DNA of 64,000 bases. Source: Phallus indusiatus. Its lineage: Eukaryota; Basidiomycota; Agaricomycetes; Phallales; Phallaceae. Numbering within the stretch: the first letter of the stretch is position 1; the number at the start of each line of letters is the position of its first letter. The stretch is from positions 930,001 to 994,000 of the forward strand of contig JAQFWX010000007.1 in the NCBI GenBank assembly GCA_027605045.1, written 5' to 3'. A program made the position numbers and the translations under genes. This document shows, piece by piece, positions 48,046 through 59,619 of the stretch. Under the pieces are notes generated by a model. That model did not search any database. It saw nothing but the letters and a program-made list of their open reading frames with translations, and was not told where the DNA came from.

Positions 48046-49458
48046 ATGTCAAATACCTTCTCTACTGGCGAAGTTCTTCACACCAGGGATGATATGAATA
48101 AGCAGTTTGCCTCCAAAAGCAGTAAATCCACAGACCTCCTGGATCCTAATTTTAAAATCTACCAAGCGTCATTCCAAGCGTATAAACGCAGAAATGAAGA
48201 TACAACAGCCGTGCTGCATACTCATTATGGGTTGATCGTCGGCGTTTTTGATGGTGCGCAAGCTGATTCCTCATACAAATTTATCGAGATAAGAACGTGA
48301 CTTCAGGCCATTATGATATCACCATATCAGAATACGCTTCTAAATATCTATTAAGAATCGTTGATGAGCGAATCTCTGCTGAAATCGCTCAGAAATCGCT
48401 CACTCTCGACGATACTATACCCAAGGCTCTAATCAATACAATTGAAGATTTCGATGCAACACTTCATCGAGTTCTGATAAAAAGATTATGTGAAATAGAT
48501 TCCAAGCCCTGGAATGAATGGACCGAAGATGATATTCCTCGCTTTCTGGGTATGAAGGAGATGGGCGAAGATGACCCTTATCCGGTCATGAGGCGCTCCT
48601 GCACTGGATCGACCGCTCTAATTGCCGTCATTATGTCAAAAGGGTGTGATGTTGGTGAACAGCGTATGTGGGTTGCTTCCCTCGGCGATTCCGAAGGCTG
48701 TGAGTATCTTTCCTAAAAACACGAGCTAGAAGTAATAATGTCGTTGGCGTTGGTAGATCTCGGTCGTATCGAGAACAATGGTCTAACTACCACCCCTTTG
48801 AACGATTTGCACAATCTACGCAACGAGGCTGAAGTTCAACGGGTTCAGGAAGAACATCCTTCTGAAGATGATTTAATCGAATACCACCGAATCAAAGGGC
48901 AGCTTGGGGTTACGCGAGGCAAGCATGTAGCCTTAATTTCTGCGCTCGTATTTATATGACATATTCAAAGCTCTTGGGGATGCCATTCTCAAAGTCCCTA
49001 TTGATCTTGCTAGAGTGTTAAGCATGATGTGGGGTACTCCGATTCACCGCACGTTTGTCGATGAATGGGCTCAAAGAAAGCACACCCCTCCGTATATCTC
49101 CTCAACGCCTTCTGTCATGCGTTTTTCTGTTCAAAGGGGAGATGTTCTCGTTTTCGCTTCCGATGGATTAGGGTCATCACTCGTTCAACGGGGACTACCT
49201 GACCAGGAGGTAGGGAAGATGATTGTCTCTCTTGCTGCCATGGATTTACTGGACCGTGAAACATTGCTATCTTGCGAAAAGACCATAGGCCACTCCTTGG
49301 TATCTTCCGCGCACATTGATAATACTGCTGATGGGGTGATTCGTAACATCTTGTTTGGTCTGGACGATCTTCGCATGGCCGAGGAGACTATGGCTACAAT
49401 GGAGAAAACTGAGTATTTACGGGACGACATGTCTCTTGTTGTGATCCATATTGTTTAG
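48046..49458 (+). CDS. PP2C-type Ser/Thr protein phosphatase
   Basis: Four exons (48046-48253, 48307-48699, 48757-48918, 48971-49458). The catalytic motif series is complete: RRNEDT (metal-site Glu/Asp at about residue 51), GVFDGHYD (DGH formed across the first intron), GSTALIAVI, LGDSEG, HNLRNEAEVQRVQEEHP, TRALGD (formed across the third intron), FASDGL and RDDMS near the end. The spacing and the HN-N-E-R-EHP block match the branch near mitochondrial pyruvate dehydrogenase phosphatases, although no clear targeting peptide is seen. It dephosphorylates Ser/Thr with Mn2+/Mg2+; the substrate is unknown. The third intron (48919-48970) is GC-AG. The gene lies between the two copies of the DUF1770/Rrg7 duplication and was not itself duplicated. 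Confidence 0.9.
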
Positions 49459-49889
49459 TATGGTTTCTCATATAATGTGCAGATCAGTTCATATTTGTTA
49501 TGAGGGTTTCCTCGTATGTTGTTGTACAAATTCGTTACTTATATACAACATTAGCACACCATTAAATTCAGCGTATTTGTATTGTAAATTTGAACTCCCA
49601 GAGCAAATTTCTCTGAACCGACGGTTAAAATCCAGAAGGGGATACAAGATCCGTGCGAAAACTTTAGATAGCTGTGGGTTCAGTATGTCTGTTTGTCGTA
49701 CCGCAAGACGGATCGTGCAATAACGCAGATGGAGGTAAATTAAGAACGTAAGTTGCGAGTGTCCAATCTCAAGCATGGGTGGACTTGTACTTTTGTCCAA
49801 CCATTCAGCCCAGGCTAAGATATTAGAATGATCCTTAATCGCGTGAATTTAGTTAAACCAAACGTTGCCGAAAGTTTCATCAAAAGAAC

Positions 49890-50273
49890 AAGTCATTCTG
49901 GTGAACGTTAGTTACGGGGACGAACAGAGCAGCTCCTTGTAAAAACGGAGAGAATAGCTACACAGGAAAGAAAGATCAACCCGAGCTTTCAGCTTGATTG
50001 AGAAGAAAAAACAAACCTGATCTCTGAAAGTAACATACAAGATATGCTTCCAACTCAAACTTTACGGGGCGCCGTACAACTCAGAGCGCTTGCTTGGCAA
50101 AGAAGCATGAAGTGCGGGAATCTCAGAAATGGACACCACGTTAAAAAGAACACATAGACTTGTCCAAGGCGTAAATCAGAAAATGCTCCTCTTTTCCAGC
50201 TCTTTTCACAAGCTTGACCGCGCGAAGAGTCAGTTTCGTTCGCGGGTCGGAGTTTGAAAAAATCCTGCTTCAT
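49890..50273 (-). pseudogene. DUF1770 gene, decayed copy
   Basis: Aligns with the intact gene at 45957-46641. It keeps an ATG at 50273, the NETDSSRGQA segment (equivalent to KNDSSRGQA) and a degraded FSDLRLGQVYV where the live copy has IPDLRFEQSYI. Indels then shift the frame. The CTGATCTCTGAAAGTAAC exon end is still present, but the C-terminal membrane exon is lost or unrecognisable. A remnant. Confidence 0.75.
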
Positions 50274-51026
50274 ATGCTCAGCAGACGTATAGTGACGCGG
50301 ACGACAAGCACGCTATCGACGGTATTCCGAGGAAATGCATTCGAAGAAAAATCAGTCAAAGTGCTTGAAAAACTTTCAATGTCCTTGATGAAAGTAGGCG
50401 GAAGGTCTGACGGAGGCGTTGATCTACAAGGATGGTGGTATGTTCCTGTCTCGCAAGGATCGGCTAGCGCGGGTCATCTAAAGCAAGAGCGGGACAAGAC
50501 TCTGCCCATTTCAGCATCGACATCAAATCTGACATGGAAAGCACCCGATGGGACAATCAGACGTCGGTACCGCGTCCTAGGACAATGCAAAGCCGAACAG
50601 AAAAAAGTCGGACCAAGATATGTTCGCGAACTTGAAGGCGTCCTTGGTCGATATGAACAATCCAGTGTAGTCGGTATACTCGTCTCCGAGTCCGAATTCA
50701 CTCGTTCCGCGTTATTGACAGCTTATTCTTCGAAATACCCGTTGTTTTTGCTACGATTACCCCCACCTGAAGTACCTGAAGTTGCAGAACATGTTTCGGG
50801 AGAGAAAGATAGTATTGCTGAACCTATGGAGATCGGTTCGGCAGTTTGGAATCCCGCTTTGGGTGCGAATTATGGTCTTTTTAATGGAGAGCTCGAGATT
50901 CTTTGGGAACGTTCAGTCCACTCTGCGCAAGGACGTCCGGTTTTGTGGCGAAGGGGTAGAGAAATTGAAGGATGGATGCCACCAGAGGATGATGCGTCTT
51001 CTTATCAAATCGATGGAACATCATAA
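50274..51026 (+). CDS. Rrg7-like mitochondrial protein (restriction-endonuclease-like fold)
   Basis: Single exon, 250 aa, start MLSRRIVTRTTSTLSTVF, an Arg/Ser/Thr-rich leader typical of mitochondrial import. The conserved domain has FRGNAFEEKSVKVLEKL (residues 18-34), VGGRSDGGVDLQGWW (41-55) and VLGQCKAE (101-108), with VRELEG after it. E...GG-D-GVDL...QCK is the PD-(D/E)xK nuclease-like pattern of the Rrg7/DUF2034 family. In yeast, loss of Rrg7 impairs respiratory growth; the molecular role is not settled. The first base of its ATG follows directly on the start codon of the decayed divergent partner. The sister copy near 46.6 kb is dead, so this is the only working copy in the window. Confidence 0.85.
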   Translation: MLSRRIVTRTTSTLSTVFRGNAFEEKSVKVLEKLSMSLMKVGGRSDGGVDLQGWWYVPVSQGSASAGHLKQERDKTLPISASTSNLTWKAPDGTIRRRYRVLGQCKAEQKKVGPRYVRELEGVLGRYEQSSVVGILVSESEFTRSALLTAYSSKYPLFLLRLPPPEVPEVAEHVSGEKDSIAEPMEIGSAVWNPALGANYGLFNGELEILWERSVHSAQGRPVLWRRGREIEGWMPPEDDASSYQIDGTS

Positions 51027-51218
51027 TTGAAGGAAATCGATATGTAGCTAGCAATTTCAACCTTTCTCAGCCATCGTCTTGCATTTCATAACGTATGCCC
51101 TTCAAGTTCTCGCTGATTTCGTTGTGCGGCGCTAAATTTAAACTCTTATAGATAATTTACCGGATTAAGTATAAATAATACAAGTGTACAAACTATATCA
51201 AAAATACCAAAAACAATA

Positions 51219-52713
51219 TCACATATCACTTGTATCCCTAACTAACCTCAAACCTGTTCGCAACCTAACACCACGCTCTTTGCAAACAGAGCTCAGAGCC
51301 GGGACAGGATCCTTGGAGTTTATGATCAACTGTGAAAGGGCTTGTAAACTGGGATAATGAAGACCGGCACTCCACTTTTTCTCTACCGTTCCCATATCAG
51401 GTGTGACGGTGAGCCCACCTACTTCCACTAGTTTCAATTTATCAGCTTCAAAAGAGCCGAAAAGGGAAATATCATAAACTCCGTTTGGAAGATGGAGATG
51501 TTCTAGATTTATAAAGTGAAAGGGCTCGGATTCGCAATTAAAAACGTCATGAAATGTGATGTTCCTATTTATCGGATGAAATCCACTGCTGATTCTATTT
51601 GTACGTTGGAAGGCACGTAGAATCAGTGTTCGGAGCGTGTGTTGACAGGAGCTACAAAGTAGGGCGATGGTTTTCATTATGGCAGCATTATTGTAGCTGA
51701 CACCTAGATCGAGTATTTGTAGATAGGTGCGTTTACCCGTGCTAGATGAAATATTCCAAGACAAATTTCCAGAATAGGACAGATCGTCAAAACTAAGAAT
51801 GCGTAGAGATTTGGGTAGAATGACTTTAGCTGTATTTGGCAACTCCTGAGTTCTGGATGTTAAAGTAATATGGAGATATTCGAGTCTCTCCCACTCGCCA
51901 AATGCAAGACCGAAGACTTGAAGAGGTGTGGGATCTAACAGATTCAGCGATTTGAGGTTGGTGGTCTTTGATAAAGCTTTCGTGATAAATCCGTTAAATG
52001 GGCCGGGTAGAAATGACGGTACTATGGGGACAAGAGAGCTTGTGAACCTGATAGTGACGTGTGATGCTGAAGAGCACATTTTCAGCAGGTTTGCTATGTT
52101 CTCTTGCCACAATGCCCACTGGTAAGCTGGGTCAGTGGGTCTATATTTCTGAGCGGTTTTTCTGTAAAGGAGTTCGCGATGAGGAGATCGTGTTGGATGG
52201 GAAGAGGAAGCTGGTTCATTGAAAACGATGAAGCACCCGCGTCGACGACTCCGATCATTTGAGGGGGGTGCTGCCCCGTTAATGGGCGCTGGTTCTGAAA
52301 TCAAGGGACGGGGTCTTCGAGGATTACCAGCGCTGCATCTGAACTCTGGAAACGAAAAATCCAAGCGCGATACTACTGAAGCAAGTTGACGACCGTCATT
52401 ATTGCTCCCGAAAAGTTTGATCAGGCCTTGGAGCGCCTCGATTGTATGGACTTGGAGATCTTCAAAAAAGACATCTCTCGCGTTTAGACGCCATGATTTA
52501 GACACTGAGGCAAGACAGCGATATATATTGAGTCTACTTTGCAGCTTCGAGATGACGAATTCGCACAATGGGGGATGTGAGATTTCGGTTTTCGCTGCGT
52601 AACCGTCTTGAAAGATTGTGCGCCTGTTACATCAAATAATATTAGTGTAAATTCAGAGTACCGAAATGCAAGAGAACATGCCACAGTTCAAATGGTAAAT
52701 CTATCCTAGTCAT
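51219..52713 (-). CDS. F-box protein with leucine-rich region (second family)
   Basis: Two exons (52713-52682 and 52623-51219), 478 aa. The short first exon gives MTRIDLPFELW and joins RTIFQDGYAA to form the F-box start. The intron begins GC (TG|GCATGT) and ends CAG. The F-box continues NIYRCLASVSKSWRLNARDV. A polar, Arg/Pro-rich insert (about residues 95-150) precedes leucine-rich segments such as LKSLNLLDPTPLQVFGL, LRILSFDDLSYSGN and LRTLILRAF. It is a likely SCF ubiquitin-ligase adaptor with an unknown target. It belongs to a different family from the F-box gene at 17.3 kb. A dead relative lies at 61.1-62.7 kb. Confidence 0.85.
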
Positions 52714-55240
52714 GGTTCGAAAAAGGGATGTGTCAGTGTTCACGTGTCCATCAGTGCCAATGAGGAATCTGACCCAAGAGGCTGTGTCGCGCCCTCCAAT
52801 TGAACAACGAACTCAACAGTGGCAGAGGCGCGCAATTGCTGATCAAGGACCATGGTATCAGTCAATCTCCTTCAATGGACGACGACAAACTGACTTTCTC
52901 ATAGACATAATGCGATCTCAGAAAATGAGGACTCAACTGAACTTACCATTACGAAAATGACCTTGTGATATACTTCAGTGCAACAGTCAAAGAATGGAAG
53001 ACCCTATACACTAGTAATAACCCCATCTATAGAAAAATACGCATATACCTTGCTGTGCACATGAATCTAGGCCTGATTATTACCTTCCTCGCACACCTTG
53101 TTATTTTTATCGCGGCCTTCGGGGCCATGTTGCAATTGGCTATTTGGATAAATTTCTCGGTTGTTCAATCACCCTGCTAGAATTGTATTGCCACCTGAGT
53201 TTAGGCTATATAATAGATTTTTCTCATGAATCAGTTTGCTATTTTGTATTCGTAATCTTCATAACATCGCCACCTGTGTGCCTATCTGTTCTCAAATCAG
53301 CTACATCATGACTTACCTATATGATTGTCACGGTCTGAGAGCGATAATCCGAAGTCGATGATGTCGACATGATCTGTGAAAATGGGCAGAGACGAGCCTG
53401 TAATCGGGGCGTAACAAGGTGTAACAAGACTCCGAGAATATTAAATTAATGCAACCTTATTTTCATATTCCGGTCGGTCAATTTTCATGCACGTTTGTAA
53501 AAGAACCAACCTGGAGGCTACTTGACTAACCAACTTCTTCACACCATTGACCATCGCTATACACGCTTATACATACAGGCTTATACACGTCTCGCAGTGT
53601 ATGTGAACTTCTCGCTTATCAGTCATCAGGAAGGCAAATCATGAAATCATCCGATCTCGGTGTTCTTCGCCGGGAGACCTATTATAGCGATGGGCGTCTT
53701 CGCCTACCCGTCGCATCACATCCTATCACATCATGGGTTTGTGGTGTTTAGGTCATGTGTGCGGCGATGAGCGAGATTACGAAGAAGTGTTGGAAGAGGA
53801 AATGTCAATCCGTTGTCAGGGACGGAGAGGAGTACAAGAGTTCGCGAAATTTGAAAAAGCGTTCGTGAGAAAGAGATTGGCGGGAGGTAAACGTCTTGAT
53901 TGCTGCCAGCTGGCGAGCATGGATTTGACAATGGAGACAGGGAACAGACCATATAAATTTGGGCCATACCTTTTTTTTAAATACATTAGGGCGGGAAATA
54001 AAAGAATTTTTAACAGATGGTGTGTTACCATAATGCACTATGTATACTTTTCAAGGTCGTTTCAATAAACGAGACAAGAAAAAAATAAAACGCGACAGAG
54101 AAGAGGATCATAATCGTAAGATTTGAACAACCGGTTTGGTAACCATCCCTAAAGAATTCGAGCATTTCATTGAAAAACCCAAACTGCCTCCACATTCGAG
54201 CCCCTCATATCTTGGTATCCAGTCAAAGCGGATATGCAAAATGATTCAAAATAATCAACTTCAGCTTGTTGAAGTATCTGGAGATGAAGAGACAGCAAGA
54301 CACTAGGGATGCTGGGGTCGCCAAAACTTCTGCCATCCCCATTCCATTGCTTTACTTGCATCAGACGACGAGGACGACGTTGACATAAGTCAATTATGAT
54401 GTCGCCGGCAAGACACCTTTGGCTATATCTTCGTTTTCTTTCAAAGAGTACTCGGGAAGACGTTCTGATGACTTGGAGAGTGGAAGGTTTTCCGGTTAGT
54501 AGACAAAGTGAATTGCACTGTCGAAAATTGAATCATCACCGTGAAACTTTTACACAAGTACGTGTCCAGCAGTGCCCATGCTATGTGCTCAATTCTCATG
54601 AATACAGAAAATAGGCCGCAAATACTCCAGGCTATGAATAATGTTGTCACCGAGTTGTCGCGTTCTTGATGTAAGTATACGCTTCGCGGAGTTTGAACGT
54701 TTGAACAATGACGGTGTTATCACGTGAACGTGAATAAAATTTGAATTTTGAAAAGGCGAAACAACCTGAAACAATATGGAAGCACTCAGCAGAAGCACTG
54801 AGCAACCTCAAATGGACTGTGGAGCAAAAGCAACGCATGCAAAGATCTAGGTGAACGTAAGAAGGATAGATTGTATCTGGTGGTTTTCAACTAACTAATT
54901 TTCAGATGCGCCATGTAGCTCAAATCAAAAGCGGAAGTTGTAAAAAGGCTGAAAGAGACATAAAAATGGTTGATGAGAGCTCAAATGGGACCATGCGTGA
55001 TATTTCTTGTCCTAAAGGAGCTTTCGGCTTTGCTGCTCTGGCTGGACTGGTCCCAAGCACACATGGGTAGTTTCTGTTTTGCTATGTGGAATACAACCCA
55101 ATTGATTACGAGTCCTCTAGACCCTTCTTCCTTTCGTTGCCCCATGTGTGGTATACTCGCACATGAGATGACGTCTCGGCACCTTAGAAATCGAAGACCG
55201 GTATTGTTTCATTTAACTCAGCCTCTGTAGATCCAATTCG
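52714..55240. other. Gene-poor region with coding-like scraps
   Basis: Several short open stretches look partly coding but match no family: 52712-52960 (+), 52965-53180 (+, with a hydrophobic segment), 53733-54068 (+, 111 codons starting MGLWCLGHVCGDERDYEE), about 54148-54306 (+, FEHFIEKPKLPPHSSPSYLG with no start codon) and 54970-55230 (+, with CPMCG). None has a supported start, end and splice pattern together, so they are best read as remnants. Confidence 0.35.
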
Positions 55241-55249
55241 TTCTAAACT

Positions 55250-56100
55250 TCACAACTGTTTATCGATAATTCAGTCACATTCTCTAGTGGCGATTCGCGA
55301 ATATAATCTCAGGCTGCTATGTATGTATATCAAATCATTATATACCAGTGCCATTGATTCAAGCCTTAGAAGTTGAAACCACCGCTTTATTACTATAGGT
55401 ATTTTGCTCACGTTTCCCAGATAATTATCTCGCCATATGACTCGTTTTACTTTTTTTTTATCATCTAACCCCTTGTCAATAGTTAATATAGAAACTGTAT
55501 ATCTGCTCGTAAGCTCATTCACTACTGTCATTCGATGAAATCCGAACGAGAAATCGGCAGATATCGCTCAAGAGCTAACTAGACTAATCTGTCCTACATA
55601 ATCACTCGTTATCTGCAGGCCTTTCCTTGCCGACTTCGTGTACGCTCAGTAATATCTGCCCTTCGGTCACTTCCGCATATTTATTGTCGATTAGATTCTA
55701 AGAGCTTGTTCGTTAATATTACTCCCTTAATCCGATTTGTTCATGATTACTAATATGTCAGATTTTGTTGACACAATTAGATTTGATGGAATCTTCAGTG
55801 TCGAAGCTTTCAAGGCGCTGCACACCTTTTCTTGAGTTGGTTTTTACAAAGATTTTGATAAGAAGAGGTAAGCAACCCAGAAACCCATTAGTTTTGAACA
55901 GGTCCTGACTACCATCAGCCATCGCGTCGCATGGCGGCTCTCACGAGTTGATCAATTCTGATTGGGGCCTGAGGGAAGTTTTTATCTAAATATAAACGGA
56001 ATAGCCTGTAATTTATGCCGGTTAGTCAGCTTCCTATAAGATTGCTTCCCATCTGGAGATCACTATCTACCGGTCGTTTTCCGAGTCAGACCAACAATCT
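55250..56100 (+). pseudogene. DUF6533 gene, decayed copy (G)
   Basis: Recognised by alignment with copy E. TCTAGTGGCGATTCG matches its first exon. GTTGAAACCACCGCTTTATT is a broken form of the VATTSLMLWDILLTF exon. TATATCTGCTC stands for YIWS. GAACGAGAAATCGG, with GCTAACTAGA and CATAATCACTCGTTAT, matches the REIGRY...ITRYV exon. Stops, lost splice sites and missing downstream exons show it is dead. Confidence 0.7.
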
Positions 56101-56939
56101 ACGAGTAACAATAGCATATATGCGCCATCTCGTTACTCATTCCTTCAATCGCATTCCGAGTTATTTATCTCTCGCCTTTCCAAGATGATCATTGACAATC
56201 TGATTATTGATATAAGGCAACTGCACACGCCTGTGCGACTGAAATCAATGGTCGAATGGCTGTAACTGCTTAATGCGGTCCGATTCACTTCACTTCGATC
56301 TCTGCACTTTCCTACGGCCTGTCTTCTTAGATGCTTCTCAGGGCCTCATTTACCAGAATCAGAACAGCCAAAAAAAATGCTGACGAACCGAGAACAAACC
56401 AAATGTGTGAATACCGCTCCCTCCGAACTCCAGATTGTCCCAAAAATCGAAAGGACCTCATTAATAAATCAAAGCGCTAACCTGCACTAACGTCCTTTGT
56501 CCTTTCTTTGGATGTAAAAAGAGATTAGCGCCTCGATTCTCTTTAGTGGAGCTTGGATTAGACAGGTTTGGCGCGATCAGCCATGCCCGTCTATCTAACT
56601 ATAGATCATAGGATCATAATGAGGTAACGTAGGAATTCTCACCGAGAAGAAATGCATTACGCCACCTGCGCCTCGATTCATTGATTGAGGCGGTTTCGGT
56701 TCAAGCTTTTCACACTGTCGTTTTCGACATCACGTCGGTAATGAGATGATATCTCGAGCGAAGTGTCGATTAACCATATCAATGATCTGGGTTATTATCT
56801 CTGAAGCTTCAGAGATAGAATCCAGATCACAAATAAACGTCAGCAGTGAGCTTTATATATCTACAGTCTGGGATGGTTTTATACATCTGCACTTTGGATT
56901 TTTCTCTCTTGTCAGCTGAAACTTCACAAATGCTCGTCA

Positions 56940-58579
56940 ACAATCTCGCAGCATCCTCTAGTGGCGAATATAACCTTGGTACGTATATTATGACATAATA
57001 ATTGATTGCCGTGGCCGGTTCAATTCTTTCTCCCAAGTTGCGACCACCAGTTTGATGTTATGGGATATCTTGCTCACCTTTGAAAGAGAAGTATGTTGTA
57101 AAATGACACTTTGTTTTATCACCGTCTAATCTCTTATTGTAGGAGCGTTATATCTGGTCGTGAGCTATTTTTTCTTTTCAGTTTATTCTCGCTGAAAGCC
57201 AGGTGCGAAATTGCTAGATATCACACAAGAGCCAATTGGACCACTTTATTCTATATAATCACCCGTTATGTGCCTTTTATTGCTAACGTGTACGCCGAGC
57301 GATATTTACCACTAATTATCTTGCATACTGATTAATTTTATTGAAGGACTTCCTTGATACTACTCCTGCACTCTAATTCATTTCCAACCTCTGAACCGCT
57401 GAATTTGGTTAGACACGATGAAATGTTCACTAAGATATTCCGGGCACTGTATACCTCTTCGTGGTTACTTGTATTGATTTGCACGGAGATACTCTTTATA
57501 AAAAGAAGTAAGCGATTTTCATTGTTTTATATCTCGAACGATTCTGACTACAGTCAGTCGTTGCGTTGTATGACAGCTCACGACTGCTTTTACGTACCTT
57601 AGCGGGCTTTTGTGCTTGCGAAATAATTTCTGCGATTGTTCTAATTTCGTTTGCTGACACGCAGGTATATCCGATCCAACTTCTTCATCGTTTCCGAGTC
57701 AAAACTTCTAAATATTCAACCTTATTGCTTTTTTAAGATGTCGACACGTGTTTCCCCACAGCCGTCCGCGTCGTCACTATTCTCTCTTCAAACCTACTTT
57801 ACGTACGCAATATTAATTTCCAGGAGAGTGAGAGCCTGACACTGATGGATTATAATGACAGGATTCCAGGACTTGCATTTCAAGCCCTCTTATTTTTGCT
57901 CGCAGCAAGGATAATAATTATAAAGTGGAAGGAAGTAGTATCAGAAAGTAACCTCCTTAGGGTAATGCCCCCAGGGACTGACGGATCTACACCCAAACAC
58001 ACAGTTAACCTCCTGAAAATTATGATCCGTGATGGGCTATGTAGTTACTGTTACAATCTATGTGCGTGGTTAACTCTTTGTCTCTCTCTTCATCAGCTGA
58101 CGCCACGGTCAATAAAATAGGTGGACTACTTGTGATTGCAGTAATTCGGCCAACGTTTTTGAGTGGTCCTCTTGGACTACCTAATACACTGTAAGTGTTT
58201 GTACAACTCTCGAATGGTTCTAATAATTAAATAATGTAAACCATGAAAGCTGGTCCTCTGTCAGTTTGTCAGTCACGGTAAGTGAGAACGTATTTCGCTA
58301 TGATAACTTATAGACCACGTTTATTAGAGCGCTCGTTTGGTTTTGAATGTGCGTTGCGCTGGAACAGGAGTGAATAATCTATCAGCATCCGGTTCATGTG
58401 TTGTTGGCCCCAGTTTTGAATTTATTCAAGGCGCCCGGTCTAATTTTACACGAGGAAATGATGATTTCTCTGTGCCGTACCGTTATGAATTTAAACCCGA
58501 TTCAGACTCTGACAGCGATGATTTGGGTCGATGTACTGCTAGTGACGCCTCCTTCCTTGGCACTAGCGGAGCGAGCTGA
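56940..58579 (+). CDS. DUF6533 multi-pass membrane protein (copy E)
   Basis: Start MLVNNLAASSSGEYNL. The DUF6533 core is VATTSLMLWDILLTFERE, then ERYIWS, then ANWTTLFYIITRYVPFIANV. Later exons give FRALYTSSWLLVLICTEIL, VALYDSSRLLLRTLAGF, a helix CACEIISAIVLI, IPGLAFQALLFLLAARIIII and IMIRDGLCSYCYNLCAWL. The terminal exon is SARLVLNVRCAG, followed by a Ser/Gly/Asp-rich tail with PDSDSDSDD. It forms a distinct subfamily with copy F, unlike copies A-D. Most junctions resolve; the exact joints after IANV and around 57650-57845 are uncertain. A membrane protein of unknown function. Confidence 0.65.
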
Positions 58580-59133
58580 ACAGCTTTATCTAAAAAGACA
58601 TCATGTAAAATATTCCGTTATTCATTCAGATCTCTCAAATGCTCATAAAATTGATTTATCTTGAGAAAAATTTTGACTGCCACGACGCGCATATATGTAT
58701 ACCAGCGGCGTTTCAGCGCTTCAGGTGTCGTCAAGGTCAGACCAGCAACATGCGGATAATATGTATATGCGCATTCTTCGCCTCACAGGAGATTTCCCTA
58801 TCAATCAATTAGCCAACTGCGCACGCAGCCGAAACTGAGCTTCACATAGGTTGTCGTATCGCAAAAATCGGAATTGCCTCATACAAAGTTATGTAATTAA
58901 CGAATCAAACCAAAAGAAGCGAAGCAGGCGCCTTGATTCTTATCAATTATGTAACTTTGAATAAAGCGCTTTTGATTTTTGTGATTTTCTCAGAGCTCCC
59001 ACATGAGATGGAGTCTCCGGCGCAGACGTTACCGAAAACGCACTGATCGAATCATGGGATATAATCCGCAGATGGTTTTGCGTCAATTTCTCGATCACAC
59101 GTGAGAAGAGTGTGAACATGTACAGACCTTTTC

Positions 59134-59350
59134 AAGAGCACTCGCTTGGATCTGAACCTCCGCGCTGCGACGGCCACGCAAACAGGCCCTGGAGCGAACA
59201 ATATCTTAACATCGCACGCTGGCACCCATCTATCAGTTCTCCAAGGCTTTGGGTCTTCTCTTACGTACACCGGGAGGTGGTGAATTCTCAGCGACACATC
59301 ATTACTACGATTTTAAATACGATTCGGGTTCTGACCACGATGATCAGTAC
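59134..59350 (+). pseudogene. Orphan terminal exon of a DUF6533 gene (H)
   Basis: AGCACTCGCTTGGATCTGAA encodes STRLDLNLRAA, the start of the last exon in copies E and F. It continues with GTHLSVLQGFGSSLTYTG, matching GTHLTFFQGIQSFLTSG of copy F, then hits a TGA. An out-of-frame HHYYDFKYDSGSDHDD tail still mirrors copy F. No upstream exons are present, so this is a partial duplicate. Confidence 0.7.
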
Positions 59351-59619
59351 GCGCTGATTCATATTTCATTTGCCACCACAGCCATGTGTGAGATAGGTAT
59401 ATATCTATTTTTGGGGTATTAAATCCCGTTTGTACCAGGTCATTTATGTATGTATGTTATACTTAATTCTTACAACCCAAATTAGTTGTTGCAGGCTGTG
59501 CTCTCGGATATTAAGGAGATGAGATATTTCGCGTGGTTAGAGACCAACTGTCAGAGTATCTCAGTTATTCCTCCTCGCTAGTAGGTAGCTTTTATCCTGG
59601 ACCTCGATGAACTTTTCTC

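Larger units (their letters stand above)
49890..51212 (+). repeat. Segmental duplication, copy 2 (dead DUF1770, live Rrg7)
   Basis: Collinear with 46155-47455 (see copy 1). It ends a few bases before the stop of the minus-strand F-box gene. Confidence 0.85.

Noticed and set aside
53731..54068. Overlapping open frames on both strands near 53.8 kb
   Set aside because: Neither strand gives a recognisable family or a supported splice pattern; noted only as a possible remnant.
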